DNA of 35,240 nucleotides from Cyanobacteria bacterium SIG32 (GCA_015152455.1 SUTY01000008.1:1-35240), one strand, 5' to 3'; shown: positions 1-10,247, numbered from the stretch's first letter. Translations and numbers: made by a program. Notes: generated from the sequence alone by a model not told the origin.

Positions 1-53
1 AATGACTTGAGTAATTCTTCTTTTTCCTGAACTGTATAAGGTTTTCTTTTCAT
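1..53 (-). CDS. Partial CDS running off the left edge (MKRKPYTVQEKEELLKS...)
   Basis: ATG at 53..51 on the minus strand preceded by a strong RBS (TAAGGAGGTAAAG); only 17 codons visible. Confidence 0.5.
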   Translation of the reverse strand, partial: MKRKPYTVQEKEELLKS

Positions 54-73
54 CTTTACCTCCTTATATATTA

Positions 74-119
74 AAACCCTAAAACCATCTTTTTTTTTCT
101 TTGTCTAGTTTTAGGGTTT
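74..119 (-). promoter_or_regulatory. Perfect 12-bp inverted repeat between hydA and the partial gene (attenuator or terminator candidate)
   Basis: AAACCCTAAAAC (74-85) / GTTTTAGGGTTT (108-119), 22-nt loop. Confidence 0.5.
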
Positions 120-143
120 CAGTTCACTTTCGAGCCTCTTTTT

Positions 144-1892
144 TTATTTTACATCTCTGTATGAATTTTGGAATCTATCAAAATACACTGTGTGTAACAA
201 TTCATGAGCTTTGTGAGAGTTTGGTTTTTCCAAATAATCACTATATAGTTTTTGAATTGATTCATTCAGGTGAGATTTACGAACCTTAAGTTCTTTATCT
301 TCTTTATAAAGACCTTCAGCACGTTTAGCTTTTACTGTTGTGTCATCACAACTTCTTGGTTGCCCACCACCATTAATACAACCACCAGGACAAGCCATAA
401 CTTCTAACAATGCAAATTGTGCCTTGCCTTCTTTGATTTCTTTCAATGATTTTTCAGCTTCTTTCAAGGTAGAAACAACTCTTACAACAAGTTTTGTACC
501 TTTTAAGTCTAACTCAACATCACGGCATCTGTTTGAAGTGCCACGTAAAGGTTTGATATCAACGTCTTGAAGCGGTTCACCTGTTGCATACTCATAAGCT
601 GTACGAACTGCAGCTTCAGCTACACCACCTGACGCACCAAAGATAGTACCTGCACCTGTATATTCACCATATGGAGAATCAGCTTCTTCAGGTTCTAATG
701 ATGCAAAATCAATACCTGCACTCTTAATCATCTTACCAAGTTCTTTTGTTGTTAAAACAAAATCTGTATCTTGCATATTGTTGTGTGAAAGTTCAGAACG
801 AAGTGCTTCAAACTTTTTACCTGTACAAGGCATAATTGAAACAATTGTCAAATCTTTTCTTTCAACACCCAACGCTTTTGGTAACAAATCAACCAAAACT
901 GCTGATTGCATTGACATTGGCGATTTACAACTTGATAAATGTTTTGTCATATCAGGGTGCATAGTTTCTACATATTTAACCCAGCCAGGACAACAAGATG
1001 TAAATAACGGTAAGTTTTCACCAGATTTTAATCTACCTAAAAATTCTGTTGCTTCTTCCAAAATTGTTAAGTCAGCTGCAAAGTTTGTATCAAATACCAT
1101 ATCAAATCCGATACGTCTTAACGCAGCATTCATTTTGCCAATTACGTTTTCACCAGGTTTCAATCCAAACATTTCACCTAATGCAACACGAACAGATGGT
1201 GCCATATGAGCTACAACCTTCATTGATGGGTTTGTAATTCTAGCCCAAACATCATCAATATAAGATTTGATAGACAACGCACCTGTCGGACAAACCGCAA
1301 CACATTGACCGCAATTGATACAATCAACTTGACCTAAAGGTCTGCCATTCATTGGTTGAACAAGCGTTTTAGAACCACGATTTGCAAATCCTAAAACTGA
1401 ATGTCCTTGATATTCAGAACAAGCTCTTACACAAGCTCCACACAAAATACATTTGTTTGGATCTCTAACAATTGCTGGACTGCTATCATCAACAGGTAAA
1501 AATTCTTCTTTTTCAGCGTAACGAATTTCTTTAATACCGTATTCTTCAGCATATCTTTGAAGTTCACAATCACCTGATTTTTCGCAAGTCAAGCATTTTC
1601 TGTCGTGATTTGCTAACAATAATTCTAAAACTGTTTTTCTGATTCTTCTTGTTTTTTCTGTATTTAGATGAATTTTAAGCCCAGCTTCTGGTGGCATTGT
1701 ACAAGATGATTGAATACCTCTGCCTTCAACTTCCACAACACACATTCTGCAAGCACCAAATGAAGTTAAATCAGGGCGATAACAAAATGTAGGAACATTC
1801 ATGCCAGCTTTTCTGATAACTTCAAGCAAATTAGGCTCGTCTGTAAATTCAACTTCTTTTCCGTCAATAAATAATGTTTTCTTATCTGTCAT
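144..1892 (-). CDS. hydA: [FeFe] hydrogenase catalytic subunit, HydA/HndD type
   Basis: H-cluster motifs FTSCCPGWVKYVE, IMPCTGKKFEA, MACPGGCINGGGQP; N-terminal 2Fe-2S domain and 4Fe-4S motifs CILCGACVRAC and CINCGQCVAVC. Confidence 0.95.
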   Translation of the reverse strand: MTDKKTLFIDGKEVEFTDEPNLLEVIRKAGMNVPTFCYRPDLTSFGACRMCVVEVEGRGIQSSCTMPPEAGLKIHLNTEKTRRIRKTVLELLLANHDRKCLTCEKSGDCELQRYAEEYGIKEIRYAEKEEFLPVDDSSPAIVRDPNKCILCGACVRACSEYQGHSVLGFANRGSKTLVQPMNGRPLGQVDCINCGQCVAVCPTGALSIKSYIDDVWARITNPSMKVVAHMAPSVRVALGEMFGLKPGENVIGKMNAALRRIGFDMVFDTNFAADLTILEEATEFLGRLKSGENLPLFTSCCPGWVKYVETMHPDMTKHLSSCKSPMSMQSAVLVDLLPKALGVERKDLTIVSIMPCTGKKFEALRSELSHNNMQDTDFVLTTKELGKMIKSAGIDFASLEPEEADSPYGEYTGAGTIFGASGGVAEAAVRTAYEYATGEPLQDVDIKPLRGTSNRCRDVELDLKGTKLVVRVVSTLKEAEKSLKEIKEGKAQFALLEVMACPGGCINGGGQPRSCDDTTVKAKRAEGLYKEDKELKVRKSHLNESIQKLYSDYLEKPNSHKAHELLHTVYFDRFQNSYRDVK

Positions 1893-1904
1893 AATTTAAT
1901 TCCT

Positions 1905-3767
1905 CTACTTTAATACTATTGCCTTAAATGGACAGTTGTTTAAACAAGCCTCGCACTTAATACATTTATCTTGATTAATTACGTGAGGTTGTTTTACTGT
2001 TCCTTCAATTGCACCGACAGGGCAAGTTCTTGCACACTTAGTACAACCCTTACATTTGTCTTCTTCGATTACAATTGTTTTCATTGCTGTACATACGCCT
2101 GCAGGGCATTTTTTGTCAACAATGTGAGCAATATATTCATCTCTAAAGTATTTCAAAGTTGAAAGCACTGGGTTTGGAGCAGTTTTACCCAAACCACATA
2201 ATGAACCGTCTTTAACCGTATGAGCAAGTTCTTCCAATAAATCAAGATCTGAAAGTTCGCCTTTACCAGCGACGATTTTTTCAAGAATTTTCAACATGTT
2301 CTTTGTACCTTCACGACAAGGAACACATTTACCGCAACTTTCATTTTTAGTAAAGTTCATAAAGAATCTTGCAACTTCAACCATACAAGTATCTTCAGCC
2401 ATAACAACCAAACCGCCTGAACCCACCATAGCTCCTGCTTTTAATAAGTTGTCATAGTCAAGAGGCAAGTCTAAATGCTCTTCAGTTAAACAACCACCTG
2501 ATGGACCACCGATTTGAACCGCTTTGAATTTTTTACCACCACGAATACCACCACCAATATTAAATACGATTTCTCTTAATGTTGTACCCATTGGAACTTC
2601 AATAAGACCTGTGTTATTAACTTCACCTGTTAAAGCAAATGTTTTTGTACCTTTTGAAGTTTCAGTACCCATTTGAGCAAACCATTCTGCACCATTTAGC
2701 ATAATTACAGGAATATTTGCTAATGTTTCAACGTTATTAATCAATGTTGGTCTTCCAAACAAACCTTTATTTGCAGGGAATGGTGGTTTTGGTCTTGGCA
2801 TGCCTCGTTCACCTTCAATAGATGCAATAAGAGCAGTTTCTTCACCACAAACAAATGCTCCAGCACCTTCTTTAATATGTAAATCAAATGAGAAATCACT
2901 TCCCATAATATTTTTACCTAAGAAGTTTCTAGCCTCAGCATCTGCAATAGCTTTTCTTAAACGTTTAATTGCAAGAGGATATTCAGCACGAACATAAATA
3001 TAACCTTCGTCTGCACCAATTGCAAAAGCAGCAATTGCCATACCTTCAAGAAGTTTGTGCGGGTCACCTTCCATAATTGAACGATCCATGAATGCACCTG
3101 GGTCACCCTCATCACCGTTACAAACTACATATGATTTTCCACCTTTATTAGCGGCAGTAAATCTCCATTTTCTACCTGTTGGGAAGCCGCCGCCGCCACG
3201 ACCTCTTAAACCTGATTTTTCAATTGTATCAATTACGGCATCAGGATTATTTTCTTCTAAAATATTTGCTAATGCTTCATAACCTCTAACAGCAATTGCT
3301 TCATCTAAAGATTCAGCATTGATATGACCGCAATTAGCTAATGCAGTACGAGTTTGTTTTGCATAAAAATTAATTTCTTCGTTTTTATGAACGTGTTCAC
3401 CTGACATTGGATCTGTATATAGTAATCTTTCTACAGGTTTGTTATTTCTAACATGACTTTCATAAATTTCTTCAACATCTTTATAGCGAACTTTAACATA
3501 AGTTACGTGTTTATCTGGAATAATTACCAAAACACCTTGTTCACAAAAACCGTGACATCCTGTTGGCACAATTGTCATTTTATCGTAATCAGTTAAAACT
3601 GAAACATCTGCACCAAGCTCTTTAAATCTTTCTATAACACCTAAAGAACCGTTTGCAACACAGCCTGTACCTGCACAAACAAGAACTCTTAGTCCTTGTT
3701 GTTTAACAGCTTCCTGAGCTTTCTTTTGTTCTTCTTTGATATCAATAGTTAATTTTGTTTTTTCCAT
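1905..3767 (-). CDS. hydB: NuoF-like NAD(P)H-binding flavoprotein subunit of the hydrogenase (HydB/HndC)
   Basis: GLRGRGGGGFPTGRKW, CNGDEGDPGAFMDR, ESCGKCVPCREGT; C-terminal 2x[4Fe-4S] CKGCTKCARTC / CIKCEACLNNC. Confidence 0.95.
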   Translation of the reverse strand: MEKTKLTIDIKEEQKKAQEAVKQQGLRVLVCAGTGCVANGSLGVIERFKELGADVSVLTDYDKMTIVPTGCHGFCEQGVLVIIPDKHVTYVKVRYKDVEEIYESHVRNNKPVERLLYTDPMSGEHVHKNEEINFYAKQTRTALANCGHINAESLDEAIAVRGYEALANILEENNPDAVIDTIEKSGLRGRGGGGFPTGRKWRFTAANKGGKSYVVCNGDEGDPGAFMDRSIMEGDPHKLLEGMAIAAFAIGADEGYIYVRAEYPLAIKRLRKAIADAEARNFLGKNIMGSDFSFDLHIKEGAGAFVCGEETALIASIEGERGMPRPKPPFPANKGLFGRPTLINNVETLANIPVIMLNGAEWFAQMGTETSKGTKTFALTGEVNNTGLIEVPMGTTLREIVFNIGGGIRGGKKFKAVQIGGPSGGCLTEEHLDLPLDYDNLLKAGAMVGSGGLVVMAEDTCMVEVARFFMNFTKNESCGKCVPCREGTKNMLKILEKIVAGKGELSDLDLLEELAHTVKDGSLCGLGKTAPNPVLSTLKYFRDEYIAHIVDKKCPAGVCTAMKTIVIEEDKCKGCTKCARTCPVGAIEGTVKQPHVINQDKCIKCEACLNNCPFKAIVLK

Positions 3768-3768
3768 C

Positions 3769-4266
3769 TTATGCTTCCTCTTTCATTATGGTATCTAACA
3801 CAATGCTAATAGCATCTGAAGTCATTTGAGGATAAACTTTTTCGTTTATAACTACAACAGGTGCTAAACCACAAGCGCCTAAACAACTAACTGTTTCTAA
3901 TGAGAACAAGCCGTTATCACTTGTTAATTGTCCTTCTTTTAGATTTAATTTGTTTCTAATTGCGTTTAATACAGGCATTGAACCTCTAACGTGGCATGCA
4001 GTACCATCGCAAACTTTTATTTCATATTTGCCTTTTGGCTCTAATGAAAACTGCGCATAAAATGTTGCTACACCAAAAACTGTTGCAGGAGATAATCCTT
4101 CAATTTTTGTTCCGATATAAATCATAGCTTCTTCAGGTAAGTATCGGTATTCTTCCTGTACTTTTTGTAGAATAGCAATTAAGTTAGACTTTTTGAAATC
4201 ATAAGTGCTCAAAATTTCATCCAGCTTAGATGTGCTAATCTTGTGTGAACTGCCTACACTCATCAT
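3769..4266 (-). CDS. hydC: NuoE-like 2Fe-2S subunit of the hydrogenase (HydC/HndA)
   Basis: VCDGTACHVRGS...SCLGACGLAPVVVI thioredoxin-like [2Fe-2S] motif; adjacent to hydB. Confidence 0.93.
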   Translation of the reverse strand: MMSVGSSHKISTSKLDEILSTYDFKKSNLIAILQKVQEEYRYLPEEAMIYIGTKIEGLSPATVFGVATFYAQFSLEPKGKYEIKVCDGTACHVRGSMPVLNAIRNKLNLKEGQLTSDNGLFSLETVSCLGACGLAPVVVINEKVYPQMTSDAISIVLDTIMKEEA

Positions 4267-4296
4267 TAACTCCTATTTAATTGTATATATTAACCC

Positions 4297-4326
4297 AGAT
4301 TGTTAAAGACCACCAATAAACAATCT
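4297..4326. promoter_or_regulatory. Inverted repeat in the hydCBA 5' region (candidate operator or leader hairpin)
   Basis: AGATTGTT (4297-4304) / AACAATCT (4319-4326), 14-nt spacer, 31 bp upstream of the hydC start. Confidence 0.4.
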
Positions 4327-4375
4327 TAACAAAATTATTGCACGTTCATACTAGAAAATCAAGTTTTTTACAAGA

Positions 4376-4864
4376 TTATTTTGTAACTTTTTCAGTCATC
4401 TCCTGAATATTTCTATATAAATTCCTCAAAAAGGTATCTTCATTTGTTTTTTTAGTCTTTCTTGCATACTGCAACCCCTCTGAAGGCATATCAAAAAGCA
4501 TATAATCTGTTTTTTCAACTCTGTGGATTTTCTTTGTATCCGCAGATATGAGTTTTTCATCTTCCAAGCCATTTAGTAAATTTGTCACTTTTACTAGCAA
4601 CTTACCTGCTAAAGACTCATCTTTATGCGGTTTAACCGCATAACCAGATGTGACAGCTTCTTGCGCATCATAAATATCAACACCTACACCATTTTTCATT
4701 ACATAATTAGCCATCACCTTTTGAGCATCTTTCATTTCTTCATAGGCAGGCTTATTAATTCTATCTCCATGTATTGTTACAAAATTATTTAGTAACTTTT
4801 GTTCTTTGTTTCTTCTATATTCAACTCTTACTTGGCGTAATTTTGCCATTACTTTACTAACCAT
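4376..4864 (-). CDS. Hypothetical protein (162 aa)
   Basis: ORF between hydC and nth on the same strand; no family recognised. Confidence 0.7.
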   Translation of the reverse strand: MVSKVMAKLRQVRVEYRRNKEQKLLNNFVTIHGDRINKPAYEEMKDAQKVMANYVMKNGVGVDIYDAQEAVTSGYAVKPHKDESLAGKLLVKVTNLLNGLEDEKLISADTKKIHRVEKTDYMLFDMPSEGLQYARKTKKTNEDTFLRNLYRNIQEMTEKVTK

Positions 4865-4877
4865 ATATTTCTCTTTT

Positions 4878-5513
4878 TCAAATATTCATATCACAATAAT
4901 CTCTAATTGGGCATTCTCCACATTTTGGATTAATTGGCTTACAAACATTTTGCCCATGCGTAACCAATAATGTATTTATATCAATCCAATATTTTTGTGG
5001 CATCTTTTCTCTTAATGCAAATTCAGTTTCTTCTGGAGTTTTTGTTTTTACATAACCCAAACGATTTGAAATTCTATGCACATGCACATCAACACATATC
5101 GCAGGTTTTTTGAAGCCTTCACTCAAAACCAAATTCGCCGTTTTTCTTCCGACTCCATTAAATTTACACAATTCTTCAATAGAATCAGGGACTTTGGAAT
5201 CATACTTATCTACCAAAATTTTTGAAAGCTCCACTATTTGTTTTGCCTTATTAGCATAAAATCCTACAGGATAAATAGCTTTAGCTAAAGCATCAGAATC
5301 CACATTGGCAAAATCAACAGGCGTTTTTCCTAATTTCAACATTCTTAATGTAGCAGGATAAGTTGTTCTGTCATTTGTTCTCAAACTTAATATACAAGCA
5401 ATCAAAACTAAGTATGGATCATTAAAGCTATCCATTAATTTAACAAATTCGCTTTGTGGTTGCTCAGCTTTTTTTAATATTTCTACAATTTTATCTATAT
5501 TACTTTTTGACAT
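4878..5513 (-). CDS. nth: Endonuclease III
   Basis: FNGVGRKTANLVLSEGF HhH motif, DVHVHRISNRLGY, C-terminal Cys cluster CKPINPKCGECPIRDYC. Confidence 0.95.
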   Translation of the reverse strand: MSKSNIDKIVEILKKAEQPQSEFVKLMDSFNDPYLVLIACILSLRTNDRTTYPATLRMLKLGKTPVDFANVDSDALAKAIYPVGFYANKAKQIVELSKILVDKYDSKVPDSIEELCKFNGVGRKTANLVLSEGFKKPAICVDVHVHRISNRLGYVKTKTPEETEFALREKMPQKYWIDINTLLVTHGQNVCKPINPKCGECPIRDYCDMNI

Positions 5514-6525
5514 TTAAAAGTCTTTCTACGTCAATCGTTGTTTTTAACTTCAACGCATAAATATTATCTTTATTAAAACGTAATAATTTTACCGCATCTT
5601 TTTCTGTTGTTACAATATTACCTCTTATATCAACCAAATCTATTGGCGAATACTGATGATGATCGTCAAGGGCGATAGCATCTTTCAAATGATAACCAGA
5701 TAAAAAATCAAAAAATTGTTGAGGTTGACCTATTGCGCAAATAGCTGTTACCGCCTCACCTTCATCTAATCTTTCACCTGTTTTTATATTGTAGATATAA
5801 TCAGGTTCTGTATAACACAAATGCGTTTCTATGCTTAAACGTTTTTGCATAATTTTTGCAAATTTTTCAGCCTTTGTATGATCAATATTTTTGCTCACAA
5901 CTAACAATTTATCTATTCTATCAAGCGCTTCTGCACCCTCTCTCAATGGACCTGCAGGAAGTAATTTTTCATTACCTAAACCCATTTTACTGTCCATCAA
6001 GACAATATCTATATCTCTATGAAATTTTCTATGTTGAAATCCATCATCTAAAACTATTTTAGTTACACCAAAATGTTCAATAGCAAATTTTGCAGCTTTA
6101 TATCTGTCTTTACAAGTTAACACACAAACATTTTCAGCTTTTTGAGCCAACATAAACGGTTCGTCACCAGCCATAGCCGCAGTATAAAATATATTTCTAC
6201 CGTCAGAAATCACATTGACATTTTTATTTGAAAGTTTGCCACCATAACCTCTAGAAACTATAGCGACTTTTTCGCCTTTTTTAGCTAAATATCTGACGAT
6301 TTCAAGGACCACAGGTGTTTTACCAACCCCACCAGTTGTCATATTTCCTACTGAAATTACATATGCGTCAACTTTTTTAGGACGTAAAATCTTTTTATCA
6401 TACAACCAATTTTTTAAACTACTACCAACACCATAAACATAAGAACAGCATTCTAAAAGTTTGACCAAACCACCTTTGGCATCTCTATCATAATGAAGTT
6501 GTGTAATTCTGGTTTTTAAATTCAT
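5500..6525 (-). CDS. lpxK: Tetraacyldisaccharide 4'-kinase
   Basis: ISVGNMTTGGVGKTPVV Walker A, SRGYGGK, GDEPFMLAQ, LDDGFQH motifs; overlaps nth by 14 bp. Confidence 0.93.
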   Translation of the reverse strand: MNLKTRITQLHYDRDAKGGLVKLLECCSYVYGVGSSLKNWLYDKKILRPKKVDAYVISVGNMTTGGVGKTPVVLEIVRYLAKKGEKVAIVSRGYGGKLSNKNVNVISDGRNIFYTAAMAGDEPFMLAQKAENVCVLTCKDRYKAAKFAIEHFGVTKIVLDDGFQHRKFHRDIDIVLMDSKMGLGNEKLLPAGPLREGAEALDRIDKLLVVSKNIDHTKAEKFAKIMQKRLSIETHLCYTEPDYIYNIKTGERLDEGEAVTAICAIGQPQQFFDFLSGYHLKDAIALDDHHQYSPIDLVDIRGNIVTTEKDAVKLLRFNKDNIYALKLKTTIDVERLLNVKK

Positions 6526-6529
6526 ATCC

Positions 6530-7888
6530 TTAGAACATTAATCTGAACAATAAAAATCTTTTGTTTAATTTTTCTGAGAATTTTCTCAAATTACAAGTTG
6601 TTGCTGAAGTATCTTCAATAATTTGTTGAATCTCAGTTTTGTTTTCTGGTGTCAAATTATTCAATGACGCCAATGTTGTTGAAATATCTGTCATAGCTTT
6701 ATTAACTGTATTCACAGTATATGACAAATCTTTCTTTAAATTATCATCTTTAGTCATAGAGTTAATATATCCGCTGATCTCATTTACATTACGCATTGTA
6801 ATTCTTAAATCACTTGCAATAGCTTCAGCGTTACCATTATCCATAATTTTGTTTAGATTTTTAGCTAACAAATCAAGAGCATCAGCCGTTGAATAAAGTT
6901 TATCTTTAAACTCTTTATCTCCAAGATATTTATTTAAGTTAGCAGAAAGTTTAGAAAAATCATTACTTGTTCTATCAAGCATTGTCATCAACTGTTTCAA
7001 ATCACCATCTGATGCATCTATTAATTTATCAAATTTAGCGATAGTTTCTGCTGATTGAGCAGTTAATGAATTAATATTAGTAACAGAATTTTGCAATTCT
7101 ACAATAATTTCATCAGATAATAGTTCATTTATTTTTCTATTAGTTTCAGTTAGAGATTCAGCAGCTTTGTACTGCCATTCCATAAAATCTGAAATACGCA
7201 TTGGTTCAACAATTGTATATGGGGATTTTTGTTCAGGATAAGGCAAAATCGTATCATCTAACGTTGCAATTCGAAGTTTTTTATCATTTTTCGCATATTG
7301 AGCTGAACCTTTCATAAATTCTGGTAAAATTAATCCAGGTAAATCTACAACATAATCAATCTTATAAGCTGATTTGGTAGAAATATTATCACGATAATTA
7401 TAAGGAACTGCATCACGTGAAATAATTTCAATTGATTTCACTTTCCCAACGGTATAAAATTTATCATCCAGTTTCATCTCTACAGGGTCATCTTTATACA
7501 ACAAGTCTTTTGCCTGCATTGACAAATATACCGTTCTTGTTTTTGGAGGGGTAATTTCCAAGAATAATTCACCAATCAAACCTGATTGTTGAATTGAAAA
7601 CACAGAGGCTTTAGGAATTTCAATATCAGGATCGGTAATAACAAATTTTACTTTTACATAATTTTCTTCACCCTCAACAACAGGTTTTACTTCTTCAACT
7701 TGTCCAACTCGAAGCCCCATCATTTGAACTCCAGCACCAGGACGCATACCATTGACATCTTTAAATTGAATTTCAACTCTGTCAGCACTGGAAAAAGCAC
7801 GACCTTTAACCCTGAAGATTACACCAAACAACATAACCAATGCTATAAGTGTTAATAAACCTACCTTAAATGATGATGAGAATTTCAT
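6530..7888 (-). CDS. MCE/MlaD-family protein
   Basis: N-terminal TM segment then VEIQFKDVNGMRPGAGVQMMGLRVGQVEEV (MCE domain), long helical C-terminus. Confidence 0.85.
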   Translation of the reverse strand: MKFSSSFKVGLLTLIALVMLFGVIFRVKGRAFSSADRVEIQFKDVNGMRPGAGVQMMGLRVGQVEEVKPVVEGEENYVKVKFVITDPDIEIPKASVFSIQQSGLIGELFLEITPPKTRTVYLSMQAKDLLYKDDPVEMKLDDKFYTVGKVKSIEIISRDAVPYNYRDNISTKSAYKIDYVVDLPGLILPEFMKGSAQYAKNDKKLRIATLDDTILPYPEQKSPYTIVEPMRISDFMEWQYKAAESLTETNRKINELLSDEIIVELQNSVTNINSLTAQSAETIAKFDKLIDASDGDLKQLMTMLDRTSNDFSKLSANLNKYLGDKEFKDKLYSTADALDLLAKNLNKIMDNGNAEAIASDLRITMRNVNEISGYINSMTKDDNLKKDLSYTVNTVNKAMTDISTTLASLNNLTPENKTEIQQIIEDTSATTCNLRKFSEKLNKRFLLFRLMF

Positions 7889-7952
7889 GAGCTTCCTCTA
7901 ATTATTCTGCTACAAAATAATTGTATCAAAAAAGAAAATTTTGTGCAAAATG

Positions 7953-8693
7953 TTAAACAAACAATTTATATAAAACAACCGCACAAGAAACACTTAAATT
8001 TAATGATTCTACAGTACTTGCCATTTCAATTTTAACACTATTTGTCGCCCAATTAATTAATTCATCTGACAAACCATCTGCCTCACTTCCAAACATAACA
8101 ACGCAAGGCAATTTCACATCAAAACTTTTTAGATGATTGTTTGTTCTTGGTAATGTTGCAATGCGTTCAAAACCACCGAACATCTGCTTCAACTCAGCAA
8201 AATTTTTAATTTCAACTACAGGAATTTTCCACAAATTACCGACTGAAGCCCTTACACATTTGGGATTATACAAATCAACGCTTTCACCGTACAACACGAC
8301 TGCATCAGCACCAAAAGCAACAGAAGTACGAAGAATTGTACCTAAATTCCCTAAATCTTTAATATTTTCCAGTAATACAACTTTTTCTGCATTTTTTAAA
8401 TATGATTTGTCATAAACCTTTTTGTAACCAACTGCAACTGCATCAGGTGCCGAATCTGTTGTTGAAATCTTTTTTAGTACAGGTTCATTTGTTAAAATAA
8501 TCTTATCACCAAGAAACGCATATTCCTCAGCTTTTTCAGATAATACAAATGCGTAATCAATTTTTATGCCTGCATTAAACGCTTCTTCTATAGCTTTATA
8601 TCCTTCCAACAAAAATTTCTCAGTTCTGTATTTTTTTTGTTGAAGTTTAACGGTTTCTTTTACCAAATCATTATTTAAACTTGTAATTTCCAT
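7953..8693 (-). CDS. TrmH/SpoU-family RNA 2'-O-methyltransferase
   Basis: LLENIKDLGNLGTILRTSVAFGADAVVL, VVMFGSEADGLSDEL, IEMASTVESLNLSVSCAVVLY. Confidence 0.92.
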   Translation of the reverse strand: MEITSLNNDLVKETVKLQQKKYRTEKFLLEGYKAIEEAFNAGIKIDYAFVLSEKAEEYAFLGDKIILTNEPVLKKISTTDSAPDAVAVGYKKVYDKSYLKNAEKVVLLENIKDLGNLGTILRTSVAFGADAVVLYGESVDLYNPKCVRASVGNLWKIPVVEIKNFAELKQMFGGFERIATLPRTNNHLKSFDVKLPCVVMFGSEADGLSDELINWATNSVKIEMASTVESLNLSVSCAVVLYKLFV

Positions 8694-10247
8694 CTATATA
8701 ACTCCAAATTCTTCAAGCCATTTTTTTTCTTGTTCATTTAATATAGAATAATCTATTAATTTGTTTTCATACGGCAGATGTACAAATGAATTTATCTTGC
8801 CATTTTTTAGATAACAAGAATTTTCAAGCCTTACACCAAAATGTTCTGCATTATATAATCCTGGTTCAATTGTAAAACACATATTTTCTTTGAAAGGTTC
8901 TTTTGCAATTTCACTTTTACCAAGATTTGGCGGTGCTTCGTGTACATTTATACCAATTCCATGCCCTAAACCATGATTAAAAACAAACCCCTTTATTTTA
9001 TTCGAGTCAAAAAATTCTCTTGTTGCACTGTCAATTTCAAATCCTGACGTATTTGGCTCTATTTTAGTATTGTAAGCTCTTAAAAATGCTTTCAAAACTG
9101 TCGTATATACTTGTTTCTGCAATTCAGTAGGTTTACCTTTTACAAACACTCTTGTTATATCTGTAGCCAACCCCCCTTCAAAATATGCACCACAATCAAT
9201 TAAAACAAGACTACCGTTTCCTATTATTTCATTTTTAGAAGACTTAGAATAATGAGCCAAAGCCGAATTTTGATCTTTTGCGACAATCGAATTAAAACTC
9301 AAAGATTTTGCACCATTTTTCATGAATTCTTCTTCTAATTTTTGTGCAATATCATATTCTGAAATATTATCATTATTTAAAATATACTCTCTTACAGCTA
9401 AAACTGCCTTATCTGTTTTATTGAAAGCGTCAATATAATGAGAAATCTCAGCATCTGTCTTACAAGATTTCATTTTTTTTATCGGACTTGTTGCCATATC
9501 TTGCACTCTGTTTTTTATTAAAGAATAATCATATGCATTAATTGTTATTTTATCAACAAAAATCTTTTTATTCAAAGTTTTTATGTAATCTTCAAACTCA
9601 CTTTGATCTTCAAATAAGTGTGCTTCATCATTCAAAACAATAACTTTCGCTTTAATCATAGATGAAAACGGTACAGAAAAATCCCTCATGTTAAAAATGT
9701 AAGAAACTTCTTCCAAATTAGTAACCAAAATTGCCTCATCTTCTTTTAAATTCAATTCAGAAATTTTTTCTTCAACAGATTTGCCTGTAAAACCACAAGA
9801 CAAAACTTCTCTTGCACTTTCTTTAAAATTTACATCTTCACAAATCGGATCTACTGATAAAAGTTTTGTTTTTACACGAGCTTGAATTTTTTCAACTGTA
9901 GCTTGTGAATTTTTACGAGAAAAAACACCTAATACCGAATCTTGTGGGATTTTATTTAGCATTTCTTCTAAAAAAGATTGTCCCGTTTGTAGCTTTACAA
10001 CCGTTACTATGTTATGATCGACTTCTTGATCAGCTTGAATATGATAACGCCCATCAACAAACAAAAAAACATTGTCTTTTGAAACAAGGGCATCACCAGT
10101 AGAACCGGTGAACCCTGTTAAATGATATCGAGAATTTTCTGCCAAAGTATTATACTCCACCAAAAATTCATTTGTGGAATTTACAAGCAAAAAGTCGATT
10201 TTTTCTTCGACCATAAATTCTCTTATTTTTTTTAGCAAATTATCCAT
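8694..10247 (-). CDS. Xaa-Pro aminopeptidase (M24 family)
   Basis: LVLIDCGAYFEGGLATDITRVF, FNHGLGHGIGINVHEAP, CFTIEPGLY, GVRLENSCYL metal-ligand motifs. Confidence 0.93.
   Translation of the reverse strand: MDNLLKKIREFMVEEKIDFLLVNSTNEFLVEYNTLAENSRYHLTGFTGSTGDALVSKDNVFLFVDGRYHIQADQEVDHNIVTVVKLQTGQSFLEEMLNKIPQDSVLGVFSRKNSQATVEKIQARVKTKLLSVDPICEDVNFKESAREVLSCGFTGKSVEEKISELNLKEDEAILVTNLEEVSYIFNMRDFSVPFSSMIKAKVIVLNDEAHLFEDQSEFEDYIKTLNKKIFVDKITINAYDYSLIKNRVQDMATSPIKKMKSCKTDAEISHYIDAFNKTDKAVLAVREYILNNDNISEYDIAQKLEEEFMKNGAKSLSFNSIVAKDQNSALAHYSKSSKNEIIGNGSLVLIDCGAYFEGGLATDITRVFVKGKPTELQKQVYTTVLKAFLRAYNTKIEPNTSGFEIDSATREFFDSNKIKGFVFNHGLGHGIGINVHEAPPNLGKSEIAKEPFKENMCFTIEPGLYNAEHFGVRLENSCYLKNGKINSFVHLPYENKLIDYSILNEQEKKWLEEFGVI

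Noticed and set aside
101-289. Antisense ORFs in the track (e.g. 101..289, 340..570, 778..1209, 2800..2997, 6639..6896, 11252..11521, 14749..15006, 20898..21233, 24473..24829, 28583..28807)
   Set aside because: They lie fully or mostly opposite well-supported genes, lack family motifs, and appear to be spurious by-products of the coding strand.
4297-4326. Canonical Rex-binding site upstream of hydC
   Set aside because: Half-sites are separated by 14 nt rather than forming the expected 18-20-bp palindrome.
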